A DNA stretch of 64,000 bases, taken from Amazonocrinis nigriterrae CENA67. Lineage in GTDB: Bacteria > Cyanobacteriota > Cyanobacteriia > Cyanobacteriales > Nostocaceae. The DNA lies in contig NZ_JAECZC010000093.1 in NCBI RefSeq assembly GCF_016056305.1, positions 1 through 64,000 on the forward strand, written 5' to 3'. This document shows, piece by piece, positions 44,694 to 53,365 of this stretch (position 1 is its first letter; every line of letters starts with the position of its first letter). The notes under the pieces are model-generated. The model searched no databases. It saw only the letters and a list, made by a program, of their open reading frames with translations, and was not told where the DNA came from. Made by a program: the position numbers and the translations under genes.

Positions 44694-45197
44694 ATGGCAC
44701 TTATTCGTTGGGAACCATTCCGAGAAGTAGAAATTCTGCGTCGTCAAATGGATCAGCTTTTCTCTGAGCTTGCAGCAGTTGAACGAGGTAATTCAGATAT
44801 TCCCTCATCACGCCAAACTGCATGGGTTCCTGCTGTTGAATTACATGATAAAGGTTCTTTTTTACTATTCAGAGCTGAACTTCCAGGTGTAGAGGGTAAA
44901 GATCTGGATATTCAAGTCACTCAAGACGCAGTTTCAATTGCTGGTGAGCATCGTTACGAGAAACAATCTGAATCTAACAATAGCATTCGTTCTGAATTTC
45001 GCTATGGCAGTTTTCAAAGAGTAATTCCTCTGCCTACCAAAGTTCAAAATCAACAAGTTAAGGCAGACTTGAAAAATGGAATTTTAACTCTGACTTTACC
45101 CAAACTAGAGCAAGAACAGAACAAGGTAGTTAAAATTAATTTAGGTCAATCCCAAAGTGCCACAACTACCATAGAACCGGGTAATGGTAACGCATAA
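44694..45197 (+). CDS. Hsp20/alpha-crystallin small heat-shock protein
   Basis: A 167-residue ATP-independent chaperone that holds unfolding proteins. The N-terminal arm MALIRWEPFREVEILRRQMD is typical of cyanobacterial Hsp16/17. The alpha-crystallin domain (about 45-140) includes AWVPAVELHDKGSFLLFRAELPG, VSIAGEHRYEK, FRYGSFQRVIPLP and the GILTLTLPK motif; a Gln/Thr-rich tail follows. AAGGAGAAA lies 8 bases before the ATG. It is monocistronic, with a leader hairpin and a strong terminator after the gene. In Synechocystis the homologous hsp17 leader is an RNA thermometer; whether that holds here is open. Confidence 0.93.
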   Translation: MALIRWEPFREVEILRRQMDQLFSELAAVERGNSDIPSSRQTAWVPAVELHDKGSFLLFRAELPGVEGKDLDIQVTQDAVSIAGEHRYEKQSESNNSIRSEFRYGSFQRVIPLPTKVQNQQVKADLKNGILTLTLPKLEQEQNKVVKINLGQSQSATTTIEPGNGNA

Positions 45198-45300
45198 CCC
45201 AATACTGCATCACAGCCAAGTGTTCAATCTGCTGAATTAAAATACTCTGTTCTGTGTTTTAAGAATTCCTCTATCTTTGGATAAGGTAAGTTTTAATATT

Positions 45301-45334
45301 AACCCCAGCTCAACTCATCGGCTGGGGTTTTTTG
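45301..45334 (+). terminator. Rho-independent terminator of hsp20
   Basis: Stem AACCCCAGC (45301-45309) with GCTGGGGTT (45321-45329), followed by a run of T. Confidence 0.92.
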
Positions 45335-45436
45335 TTGTTGAACTCATAAAAAAGTTGGCGTTGCCGAATTGAGGTTAATACCAATTCTCTAAAATGAGGC
45401 AACACATTCAAACCCCGAAAGCCATGCCATATCTGA

Positions 45437-45465
45437 GTAGAGACGATTCGGCGAATCGTCTCTAC
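45437..45465. repeat. 29-bp palindrome (GTAGAGACGATTCG)
   Basis: Arms 45437-45450 and 45452-45465 pair perfectly around one base. A dispersed Nostocales-type hairpin, next to an AATTACG array. Confidence 0.85.
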
Positions 45466-45466
45466 A

Positions 45467-45588
45467 ATTACGAATTACCCTTACGGGTGACGCTCGCAAG
45501 CTCGCTAACGCTGCGCTAACGGCAGTTACTCCACTTGGGGAAACCCCAAGACCGTACTGCCTCACGAATTACGAATTACGAATTGGTA
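45467..45588. repeat. AATTACG array split by a GC-rich module
   Basis: AATTACG units at 45467-45477 and 45563-45588 flank 45481-45561. The insert contains TCGCTAACGCTGCGCTAAC (also at 14664-14682), GGCAGTTAC/GTACTGCC arms (45521-45529, 45554-45561) and CTTGGGG-aaa-CCCCAAG. Confidence 0.75.
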
Positions 45589-45622
45589 TAAAACCCTCTC
45601 TTCTACAATCTGCTGTCATTAT

Positions 45623-47626
45623 TTAACTAGAGGCAACATCAGTGGCTAGCCAAGCGCGTAGCACTTCTGCAACCGACCAAGCTTGAGCGATACAACCTTT
45701 AGGTTCTATGGGTAAGTCACCATTGAAGATTTCACTGATGGTTCCTAATCCGGCATTTGTTATATGATGCTTGATGGGTTCTAGGAACTGACGAGCTAAT
45801 GCTGGGTCTTGGAAAACGTTGAAGTGAGCAAGAACAAATGGCCCAATCAGCCATCCCCAAACAGTTCCTTGGTGATAGGCTTTGTCACGGTGATATTGAT
45901 CTCCTCCATAAAAACCTTCGTATTGAGGGTTATCAGTAGCTAGGCTACGCAAACCGTAAGAAGTGAGAAGAGTTTGTCCGCAGACTTCAACTACTTTTTG
46001 CTGTTGTTCTGGGGTGAGAGGACTTTTTGGTAAGGATACGGCAAAGATTTGGTTAGGTCGTAATAAGTCGTCGTTACCAGTAGGACTATCCAAGACATCG
46101 AAACAATAACCCTTGGCACTATTCCAAAACCGCTGAAATCCTTGTAGAGTTGCCTTGGCAAGTTCATCGTACTTTTGGGAAGGTTTTTGCAGATGTTGGG
46201 CAAATTCTGACATGGTTTGTAAAGCGTTATACCAGAGCGCATTAATTTCTATGGGTTTACCAATGCGAGGAGTAACTACCCAATTCCCTACTTTGGCATC
46301 CATCCAAGTGAGTTGCACACCGTCCTGACCAGCATAAATTAATCCATCTTGAGGATCGAGCTTGATTTGATAACGCGTTCCTTGAATGTGTGCGTCGATA
46401 ATATCGCTGAGTTTGGGAAACAGTTCTTCTAATAACTGCTTGTCTTGAGTGGCGGTATAATAGCTACGAATTGCTTCAAAAAACCACAGGGTCGCATCAA
46501 CGGTATTGTAGTCATTGTCTGTTAGTTCTCTGTTACTATCAGGAAAAACATTCGGCAACATGCCGCGATTAATGTATTTAGCAAAGGTGCGAAGAATTGA
46601 GCCTGCAATTTCTTTTCGACCGGTAGCCAGAGTTAAACCAGGTAGACTAATCATGGTGTCGCGACCCCAATCGGTAAACCAATGGTAGCCTGCGATAACA
46701 GTTTTACCATCTGGATTATCTGGTAGTGGCCGATCAACAATAAACTGATCGGCAGCAAGTACTAATTGATTTACCCAATCAGGAGTTTGGTTAATTTTGG
46801 GATTAGCTACTTGCCAACGTTGTATCAATTTTTGTTCATATTGATTGCGCCTTTCTAAGGCAGCAGCACCATTTAAATTAGGATTGGTTTCAGTGCTGGC
46901 TACAAAGGTGAAAGTTCCTCCTGGGGGAATGGTGGCTTGAAAAGTGCCTGCAAATAGATTATCGTCAATGTAATCTAACCCGCGATCGCGTTCTGCTGTT
47001 AACACAAAATTTCTATACCAGTCGTCCCCACTAGCAGGCACAATACTAGCATTATCAGCTAATAAAAAGAATGTTCTCGCTTGGTTAAAAGCTTTGATAC
47101 CTAGTCCATTCGTAATACTATCAATTTTCATCCTCCAACTTCCAGCTTGAGTTTTGCTATGATAATCCCGATAGTTAACTAAAGCTTTGATTGATAGAGT
47201 TAACGGTTGACTGGCTCGTTTCAATTGATAGTGAATATATGTTGTGTCTGCTCTTGGTTCCATCCAGATGCGCTTTTCTAACAGAGCATCTTCAAACACA
47301 AAATCCCATACAGGAATTGTTCCTTCTATGCGAAATCTTTCGATATTCACATAACCATCAGGATTAATCAATTCCCCAGCCCATCGATTAGTGTAAAGAC
47401 TATAGGAATGATTATTATACTGTGCAGTTTCATCAAGTTTGGTGAGTAATACTGTACGTTCTACTGGCGGTTTGAGTGCTGCTACAAGTAAGCCATGATA
47501 ACTTCTTGTCAGAGTACCTGCTACTGTGCCAGAAGCATAACTACCCTTACCATTAGTTACTAACCACTCTCGTGCCTCTCCTGTAGCAAGATTTCCACAG
47601 ATTTCGCGGCCAAATTCAATGCTCAT
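45623..47626 (-). CDS. glycogen debranching enzyme, amylo-alpha-1,6-glucosidase family (GH133)
   Basis: A 667-residue cytosolic enzyme that removes alpha-1,6 branches from glycogen. The N-terminal GDE_N beta domain (about 1-225) begins with EWLVTNGKGSYASGT and RSYHGLLVAA. The C-terminal alpha/alpha barrel (about 270-665) has AGYHWFTDWGRDTMISLPGL, NTVDATLWFFEA, NALWYNALQTM and the AYHQGTVWGWLIGP active-site region near the end. The length fits bacterial/archaeal GDE. AGGAAA precedes the ATG at a good distance. Together with the two GH13 paralogues it gives this region three alpha-glucan enzymes, though each is its own transcript. Confidence 0.9.
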   Translation of the reverse strand: MSIEFGREICGNLATGEAREWLVTNGKGSYASGTVAGTLTRSYHGLLVAALKPPVERTVLLTKLDETAQYNNHSYSLYTNRWAGELINPDGYVNIERFRIEGTIPVWDFVFEDALLEKRIWMEPRADTTYIHYQLKRASQPLTLSIKALVNYRDYHSKTQAGSWRMKIDSITNGLGIKAFNQARTFFLLADNASIVPASGDDWYRNFVLTAERDRGLDYIDDNLFAGTFQATIPPGGTFTFVASTETNPNLNGAAALERRNQYEQKLIQRWQVANPKINQTPDWVNQLVLAADQFIVDRPLPDNPDGKTVIAGYHWFTDWGRDTMISLPGLTLATGRKEIAGSILRTFAKYINRGMLPNVFPDSNRELTDNDYNTVDATLWFFEAIRSYYTATQDKQLLEELFPKLSDIIDAHIQGTRYQIKLDPQDGLIYAGQDGVQLTWMDAKVGNWVVTPRIGKPIEINALWYNALQTMSEFAQHLQKPSQKYDELAKATLQGFQRFWNSAKGYCFDVLDSPTGNDDLLRPNQIFAVSLPKSPLTPEQQQKVVEVCGQTLLTSYGLRSLATDNPQYEGFYGGDQYHRDKAYHQGTVWGWLIGPFVLAHFNVFQDPALARQFLEPIKHHITNAGLGTISEIFNGDLPIEPKGCIAQAWSVAEVLRAWLATDVASS

Positions 47627-48252
47627 GCAGGTTTTTCCTAAAATTCAACTACAGTAATCATTTATGAGCGGGAATCTGATTCCAAATATTTATTTTTGGC
47701 TTGAACAACTTGTGTTAATTACTTGCACACTGACTTGTGAGGGTTATCTTTGGTCATTTGTCATTTGTCATTTGTAAATACAAATGACTAGTGACAGTAT
47801 TTACTGAATATAGTGCAAGATGTCAACGCATTAGCTTAATGAGATTCGACAGTCTTTAAAAATCTTGAACAGACAGAGTTTACCTCGCTGATTAGGTATT
47901 TTCGATTCTGAAAATATCACATGTTGTGACGAATACCGTAGTATAGTTAATATTGTTTTAACAAGTTATTAGCTTTATACTAATATCATGTCTGGTTAAT
48001 TAGTTATGATTCCCACAGTCATTACACCCCACCCCTAACCCCTCCCCGTTCACGGGGAGGGGAAACAAAGCGTAGCTTTGGTGGGGTGGGGTTCTTCGAT
48101 TTTAATAAGTAATCAAGCGGACATTATATAACAGTTAGGGAGCATCCGTTAGGTTGAGATATTTGTAGAGGTTGTTGACTTTAAATTATTGAATTGGGCA
48201 CAGTGGCTGCTTCCTTGCTCCCTTAATGATCAGTCTTTAATTGGACACGATA
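47627..48252. other. intergenic region with STRR array and MITE-like element
   Basis: 626 bp without a gene: a GTCATTT array (about 47754-47776) and MITE-like copy X (47983-48129). Confidence 0.65.
47983..48129. mobile_element. MITE-like element, copy X (147 bp)
   Basis: Ends pair as imperfect inverted repeats of about 25 bp (ATATCATGTCTGGTTAATTA against the complement of TAATCAAGCGGACATTATAT). The interior carries CACCCCTAACCCCTCCCC and GGGGAGGGG hairpin arms and GGTGGGGTGGGG. Strongly similar to copy Y at 61698-61875 in inverted orientation. Confidence 0.7.
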
Positions 48253-49086
48253 TTACAACCCATGCTCCTTAAACCATACCCAGAGACGTTTCCAACCATC
48301 ACGAGCGTCTTTTTGGCGATAAGAAGGACGATAATCGGCAAAAAAGGCGTGGGGTGCATCGGGGTAAACGATGATTTCAGATTTGCTGCTGTTAGATTTT
48401 AAGCGATCGCGCATCTGCTCGACTGTATCTAAAGGAATACTCGTATCTTTGCCACCGTAGAGTCCAAGAACGGGAACAGAAAGCTTTGAGGCAATATCAA
48501 CGGGATTCTGGGGCTGAAGTTTGGTTGCATTAGCTACCAGTCGACCGTACCATGCCACACCTGCTTTTACCTTAGGATTGTGTGCGGCGTACAACCAAGT
48601 AATCCTACCACCCCAGCAAAAGCCGGTTATCCCCACTTGATCAGCTTTTCCCTTAGCTGACTTCACTGCCCAGTCTACTGTAGCATCGAGGTCAGATAGT
48701 ACTTGGGCATCTGGCACTTTTGCCACAATTGGGCGAATTTCGTCTATACTGCTTAATTTAGAGACATCGCCTTGACGGACAAATAATTCTGGTGCGATCG
48801 CTAGATATCCCAACTTGGCAAAACGCCGACAGATATCTTGGATATGCTCATGTACGCCAAAGATTTCTTGAATCACTAGCACTATCGGGAATTTTTCACT
48901 AGTGGCAGGCTGCGCCCTGTAAGCTGGAATTTGACCATCTGGAACAGGAATTTTCACTGCACCCGCGATTAATCCTTTTGTATCGGTGGCGATCGCGTTA
49001 GCAGAAATCGGTTGCACTGCCAGAGCAAAACCTGTCGCAAGGGTAGCAGTTGCGATAAAATTGCGGCGCGTTATTTCTTTTATCAT
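48253..49086 (-). CDS. dienelactone hydrolase family protein, probably Tat-exported
   Basis: A 277-residue alpha/beta hydrolase. Catalytic triad C157 in [11 protein letters not shown]214 in [11 protein letters not shown] and H246 in DAPHAFF; E74 in [10 protein letters not shown] is the usual DLH partner of the cysteine. The N-terminus has a twin-arginine motif [18 protein letters not shown] and then VQPISANA, so Tat export to the periplasm or lumen is likely. Dienelactone hydrolases open lactones such as 4-carboxymethylenebut-2-en-4-olide, but most cyanobacterial members have no known substrate, and no aromatic degradation genes lie nearby. Monocistronic. Confidence 0.88.
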   Translation of the reverse strand: MIKEITRRNFIATATLATGFALAVQPISANAIATDTKGLIAGAVKIPVPDGQIPAYRAQPATSEKFPIVLVIQEIFGVHEHIQDICRRFAKLGYLAIAPELFVRQGDVSKLSSIDEIRPIVAKVPDAQVLSDLDATVDWAVKSAKGKADQVGITGFCWGGRITWLYAAHNPKVKAGVAWYGRLVANATKLQPQNPVDIASKLSVPVLGLYGGKDTSIPLDTVEQMRDRLKSNSSKSEIIVYPDAPHAFFADYRPSYRQKDARDGWKRLWVWFKEHGL

Positions 49087-49642
49087 CTTTATGCCTTGAG
49101 CTAGCCGGGTTCAATCTTCTTTTTTTAAGGTATGGTCAACTTCAGTCAGCAGTCAGCAATGCACAGTTTAAATTATTGGATACTACAAATAATGGTATCT
49201 ATTTAGATCAACTAACAATTAGTTTTACACAAATTTCAATTACCACATATTTTATTGTATCGGCTAAACAAAGGAAGTCCCTTCAGATAACGCTTGTGAC
49301 CCTCCATAACTTGCTAAGGTTACAGTCGCCTACTTTGGGCTAACTGTTCCACGCACATAGGATCAATGACAATACGGTTCGGTTAAAGGGGAAAGGGGAA
49401 AGGGAAAAGGGGAAGAAAAACCTTTAACGCAAGCCTAGTAACCTTTTCTCCAAACCCTATTGTGAGTTTAAAATGCTTATCCGACCCCAAGATCGCAGTG
49501 ACTCCACCCTGCGGGTTTGCCGTTAGGCGTTCTCGAAGAGTAGCCGCAGAAGCGTCTACAGCACTCAGCACTCAGCACTTTGCTATACCAGTCAGAAACT
49601 TAACTTATAATCAAAACAACTTGCCTTCAGGAGATTGACTCA
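49087..49642. other. intergenic region, mostly repeats
   Basis: 556 bp without a gene. GGGGAAA array at 49387-49415, a GC-rich repeat at about 49490-49560 (CGTTAGGCGTTCTCGAAGAG, AGAAGCGTCTAC), and CAGCACT heptamers at 49560-49580. Confidence 0.65.
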
Positions 49643-50254
49643 ATGGCATATATCTCCCCAAAAACCCTTACATTTGAAGATTTTCTCTCCCAATACCGAG
49701 ACAATCCCCGCTATGAACTGGCAGACGGAGAATTAATTGATATGGAACCAACTGGCCCTCACGAAACGGTGAGTGGCAAACTTGCAACCCAAATTGGTAT
49801 CTACCTTGTTGCAGAACAACTCCCCTGGTTTATTCCTCGCACTTGTTTAATTTATCCCTTTGCAGATACAGCTACAGTTCGTCGTCCTGATGTCGTGGTT
49901 CTTGATGAAACCGTTCTTGACCGTGAACCTCTTTGGCAGCGAGAACCCGTAATTACTCTTGGACGCTCAATTAAACTGGTAGTGGAAGTCGTTAGCACCA
50001 ACTGGGAAACTGACTATGCACGGAAAGTTGAGGAATATGCGCTTTTAGGCATCCCTGAATATTGGATTGTGGATTATCGAGGATTGGGCGGTGTGGCATT
50101 TATTGGTAAGCCCAAACAACCTACCTTCACTGTTTGTCAACTAGTTGAGGACACTTATACTCAACAACAATACCGATTGAACCAATCAATTAATTCACCG
50201 CTTTTGCCTGGTCTTCAACTTCGCTTAGATGATATTCTGCCTCGTTCAGTGTAG
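49643..50254 (+). CDS. Uma2 family (DUF820) PD-(D/E)XK endonuclease-like protein
   Basis: A 203-residue member of the Uma2 family, which is greatly expanded in cyanobacteria. The fold markers are FLSQYRDNPRYELADGELIDMEP at the N-terminus, the catalytic-site RRPDVVVLDE, VVEVVSTNWETDYARKVEEY and GIPEYWIVDYRG, giving the D...ExV pattern of restriction-like nucleases. AGGAG precedes the ATG. Uma2 genes spread by duplication and transfer; the cellular role is unknown. Pieces of a second, broken copy follow it (50282-50314 and 50833-50890). Confidence 0.88.
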   Translation: MAYISPKTLTFEDFLSQYRDNPRYELADGELIDMEPTGPHETVSGKLATQIGIYLVAEQLPWFIPRTCLIYPFADTATVRRPDVVVLDETVLDREPLWQREPVITLGRSIKLVVEVVSTNWETDYARKVEEYALLGIPEYWIVDYRGLGGVAFIGKPKQPTFTVCQLVEDTYTQQQYRLNQSINSPLLPGLQLRLDDILPRSV

Positions 50255-50281
50255 GTGCAGAACAACAGTGAAAAGCGATCG

Positions 50282-50314
50282 CTTAAACTAGTGGAAGTCG
50301 TTAGTACCAACTGG
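50282..50314 (+). pseudogene. Uma2 relic, left fragment
   Basis: TTAAACTAGTGGAAGTCGTT and TAGTACCAACTGG match 49977-50009 of the intact gene, coding KLVVEVVSTNW there, with a 3-bp gap. It lies 28 bp after the intact Uma2 stop codon. Confidence 0.7.
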
Positions 50315-50343
50315 CGATTCTGAGCATTATTGACTGCTGCACT

Positions 50344-50838
50344 ATGATTAAAATTTTTACCATAGCTTCATTATCTGCTTTTATATTTGCTGCTACTACT
50401 AATTTATTGTTAGTGCAGGCAGTCACAGCTAAACCAGTACAGACAAAAAAGCAAGCTAATCCAGCAAAACCAATCAACTCAGAAGTACGAATCTATCCTG
50501 CAAATAATAACCTACCAGCAAGTCGCTTGATAACCATTGAAAGTGTTATCAAAAAGTCTAGTAAGATGCGAATAACAGAAGCAAAACTGACAACCTATGA
50601 GGAGTTTGCATCACAAACAGGACAGTACAAATCATCGATTTCTACCGACAGAATGGTGTGGATAGTGACTGGTTTTGTCCAAGGAGAATTGAGAATGGCC
50701 AGAGGTAGAATTGTCTGTACTGATAATGCCAAAATTGTGCAAGTAATCGATGCAGAAACCGGTGATTCTTTTGGTAGAACTATTTACTGTACCCCAAACA
50801 ACGAGATAAATTTTATGCACATACCCCAGACACCTTAA
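50344..50838 (+). CDS. secreted protein of unknown function, set inside a Uma2 relic
   Basis: 164 residues with a clear Sec signal peptide (MIKIFTIASLSAFIFAATTN, cleavage likely near AVTAKP). The mature part is a lysine-rich stretch, then a small domain with two cysteines (RIVCTDNAK and RTIYCTPNN) that may form a disulphide, and strands such as DRMVWIVTGFVQGELRMARG. The family is not recognised. Its stop codon lies in the right-hand Uma2 fragment, so this gene occupies the place of the missing middle of a Uma2 copy. That arrangement suggests arrival by insertion or recombination. Confidence 0.65.
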   Translation: MIKIFTIASLSAFIFAATTNLLLVQAVTAKPVQTKKQANPAKPINSEVRIYPANNNLPASRLITIESVIKKSSKMRITEAKLTTYEEFASQTGQYKSSISTDRMVWIVTGFVQGELRMARGRIVCTDNAKIVQVIDAETGDSFGRTIYCTPNNEINFMHIPQTP

Positions 50839-50890
50839 ACCAACCAATTAACTCGCCGCTTTTGTCCAGTCTCCAACTTTGCTAAAATGA
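50833..50890 (+). pseudogene. Uma2 relic, right fragment
   Basis: Matches the end of the intact gene (about 50175-50233): coding NQPINSPLL where the intact gene has NQSINSPLL, then SLQL. About 45 of 58 bases agree by eye. Confidence 0.7.
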
Positions 50891-51054
50891 GATTTAGTCT
50901 AGTTAAGGGTTGAGTGTCCGTAATTACGCTTTTTGCGATCGCCCCGTTTAACCCTATCACCAGAACTGCCTAGAAGCGGGAGCAACGCGCAAAGAGCGTC
51001 GTAAAATTGACGGCGATTAGCAGAATAAGCTAACAAAACTTGGAGATTTTTAGA

Positions 51055-51345
51055 ATGAAATGGACACTTGAAGAAGCCCAAAAACAGCTATCCTTAATAA
51101 TTAATGCGACTAGTCAAGAACCTCAGTTAATCTACACTCAAGAAGAATTAGTGGCTGCTATTGTAGATCCTGAGCTTTTTAAAGAATTTTTAAACTGGCG
51201 ACAACAAGCTGCGAAAACATCTCTAGCTCAAGTCTTTAAAGAACTTCAACAGTTATGTGCCGAAGAAAATTATAGTTTAGAGATACCAGTACGAAGTGAT
51301 CGCCACAATCCTTTTACTGGCGACGAAAATGAGCAGTCTTTGTGA
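51055..51345 (+). CDS. Phd/YefM-like antitoxin
   Basis: 96 residues from the ATG at 51055 with GGAG 11 bases upstream. The N-terminal part KWTLEEAQKQLSLIINATSQEPQLIY has the Phd/YefM DNA-binding pattern (W-x-L-x-EA-x-x-x-LS). The C-terminal part (from about 60) is the flexible toxin-binding tail. It overlaps the toxin gene by 17 bp. Antitoxins of this type repress their own operon and neutralise the PIN toxin. Confidence 0.78.
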   Translation: MKWTLEEAQKQLSLIINATSQEPQLIYTQEELVAAIVDPELFKEFLNWRQQAAKTSLAQVFKELQQLCAEENYSLEIPVRSDRHNPFTGDENEQSL

Positions 51346-51724
51346 CACTAATATTATCAGTGAATTAACTCGACTGATACCAAATCCAGGGGTGACAGCA
51401 TGGATAAGTACAGTAACATCAATTAACTTAAGCGTTATTACAGTTGAGGAAATCTATTATGGTTTAACAGCCAAGCCTAATGCTAGAATCCAAGCTTGGT
51501 TTGAAAACTTTTTGACAACTCACTGTGAAATTTTACCTATTACCTCAGAAATTGCCAAGTGTTCGGGTGAATTGAGAGGCTTTTTGAGAACTCAAGGTAA
51601 ACCGCGCTCGCAAGCTGATATACTTATCGCCGCAACAGCTAAAATACATTCCATGACTCTTGTTACTAGAAATATTAAGGATTTTGAGGGTTGTGGTATA
51701 TCTACATTGAATCCCTTTGTTTGA
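51329..51724 (+). CDS. vapC: VapC-type PIN domain toxin
   Basis: 131 residues from the ATG at 51329. The PIN acidic residues are visible: D6 in SLCDTNIISE with the nearby E12, E40/E41 in ITVEEIYYGL, and the third in SQADILIAATA; the end VTRNIKDFEGCGISTLNPF is typical. VapC toxins are Mg-dependent RNases that cut tRNA or rRNA. The start lies within the antitoxin gene, so translation is coupled. An earlier in-frame ATG at 51296 would add 11 non-PIN residues and is less likely. Confidence 0.88.
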   Translation: MSSLCDTNIISELTRLIPNPGVTAWISTVTSINLSVITVEEIYYGLTAKPNARIQAWFENFLTTHCEILPITSEIAKCSGELRGFLRTQGKPRSQADILIAATAKIHSMTLVTRNIKDFEGCGISTLNPFV

Positions 51725-51901
51725 ATATTTCTATATAAAGAGTGCGTAGGCATAGCCCGTCGTAGACATCGCCTGGTTTAACTCTATCACCAGAAGTGCG
51801 TAGACGCTGGATCAGCGATAACCAATAATTACACGTTTAGCGATCGCTATTAAAGGATAGAGCTAAAATTGAAATATATCAATATGTAACAGAGTTTAAA
51901 G

Positions 51902-52117
51902 ATGTTTAATGCACTAGAGTTTCAAGCAAAAATTCAAAATGGTTTAATTCAAATCCCCGATGAATACAAACAAGAACTCAGTGAAGGAGATGATATTAAA
52001 GTAATTGTTTTAGTTAAGAAAAAATTATTGCGAAAAAAAGACATAATTGATGAATTGACTGAAAATCCTGTTCAAGTGAATGGTGTACTCAGCCGTGAGG
52101 AAATATATAGTCGCTAG
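51902..52117 (+). CDS. antitoxin-like small protein without a visible toxin
   Basis: 71 residues. The N-terminal half FQAKIQNGLIQIPDEYKQEL with DDIKVIVLVKKK resembles antitoxins that precede VapC toxins in cyanobacteria (AbrB-like swapped-hairpin type). The C-terminal half would bind a toxin. The next 170 bp contain only short frames (a 35-codon one at 52120), so the toxin is either lost or acts from elsewhere. Confidence 0.6.
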   Translation: MFNALEFQAKIQNGLIQIPDEYKQELSEGDDIKVIVLVKKKLLRKKDIIDELTENPVQVNGVLSREEIYSR

Positions 52118-52288
52118 TTATGACTACAGGTTTAACCCAAGTGCAAGAAAATGCTCATGACTTCAAGGGTAATCAAGGTTTAAAGAGAGGTTTGCTGTTT
52201 GTGTTCTTAGTTTTCAAGAATTGGTGAAACGCCAAGAGAGATTGCTGCACTTGTAAGAGTATGCAGTATTGATTTTCTTCAACTTGCT

Positions 52289-53311
52289 TCAAAGGTTGCT
52301 TCCGGCGGTTCTTGATCTATTCCGTCTCTGGTTACTTGATCTAAGACCTGAATTATTAGACTTTATTAATTTTAACTCCTGATTGACCAGCGAGGTTATT
52401 AGCTTAACCGAATCGTCTAAGTTTTGGTTCATGGTATCACTTACAGCTTTTTCAAGTCCTGGTATGTCTTCAGCTTTTCTAATTTGCTGTGTGGCAAATT
52501 CTACAAATTTCTTTTCGTGTTCTGCGATCAAAACTTTGTTGTCTAGATTAGGAATACTTGCGTTGAATTGTTGTACTAATGCTTCAGAATTAGATAATTC
52601 CTTAATGTTATTTTCTAAATCAGAACGAACTTGGTTACTTATTGTATTGTATTCAGGATAATTGTCCAATTTTTTCATTGCTTCTAGTGCATCTGAAAAT
52701 GTTTTCAAGTATGTCAATTTGGTTCTAATATCTATGTATAGATTACGGCGAATAGCATCATCAAGAATTTGTTGTGTTAACTCAGACTGTGCAATTGTAG
52801 AGTAGCTACCTGGAATCATAGCTACCTTTGTAGCTCTCAAAGGAAGCGGATTAAGAACTATACTACTCCGAATTGAATCAAAAATTTTTTCTCCATGTTT
52901 TGCCAGAATGTAGGGAGTTTCCATGTTTGAACTAACTAACCCAGGTGACTGCTCAAAAGTTTTTTTCATAGTCAGACCATTAACTACACTTCGTCCATAA
53001 TCAAAAATTCCTTGGACTACTGACCCTATCTGTTCTGGCCAAGAACCCTGAACTTGTGTAGGCGAAGTCGTTCCTGGCGAGGGAGTCGGCAGAGGAGTCG
53101 GATCTTGTACAATATTTATTATGAAATTTTTAGCTTTAGATTCTGGTAGCAATACTTCAAAATTTTCGTCTTCTCTGACTTCCTCACATAGCTTAGAAAG
53201 AACGTTAGTATCATTTTGGCATAATTGTCTAGGAGTGTTTCCATATACTACAGTCACTGTGGAAAAATAGAAAAGAGTAGCTCCTAAAAGAAATTTGGTG
53301 TGTTTCAACAT
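52289..53311 (-). CDS. exported helical protein, last gene of the CHAT operon
   Basis: A 340-residue protein of no family I recognise. A Sec signal peptide (about 1-24, LGATLFYFSTVTVVYGN) precedes a Cys pair (C31, C42), then a Pro-Thr-Ser linker (PTPLPTPSPGTTSPTQ, about 72-87). The rest is mainly helical with coiled-coil character (KTFSDALEAMKKLDNYPEY to TSLVNQELKLI), ending in a basic SSNQRRNRSRTAGS tail. It should be periplasmic. It is 54 bp behind the 493-residue membrane protein on the same strand and closes the operon. It may be an envelope sensor or target of the system; this is inference from position. Confidence 0.7.
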   Translation of the reverse strand: MLKHTKFLLGATLFYFSTVTVVYGNTPRQLCQNDTNVLSKLCEEVREDENFEVLLPESKAKNFIINIVQDPTPLPTPSPGTTSPTQVQGSWPEQIGSVVQGIFDYGRSVVNGLTMKKTFEQSPGLVSSNMETPYILAKHGEKIFDSIRSSIVLNPLPLRATKVAMIPGSYSTIAQSELTQQILDDAIRRNLYIDIRTKLTYLKTFSDALEAMKKLDNYPEYNTISNQVRSDLENNIKELSNSEALVQQFNASIPNLDNKVLIAEHEKKFVEFATQQIRKAEDIPGLEKAVSDTMNQNLDDSVKLITSLVNQELKLIKSNNSGLRSSNQRRNRSRTAGSNL

Positions 53312-53365
53312 ATTTCGCTATTTATCTCACTTAAACTACAAAGTATTGCTCGAAAAATTTAATAT

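Larger units (their letters stand above)
45198..45622. other. intergenic region hsp20 / debranching enzyme
   Basis: 425 bp between convergent genes: terminator (45301-45334), perfect 14-bp-stem palindrome (45437-45465), and an AATTACG array split by a GC-rich module (45467-45588). No gene. Confidence 0.7.
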
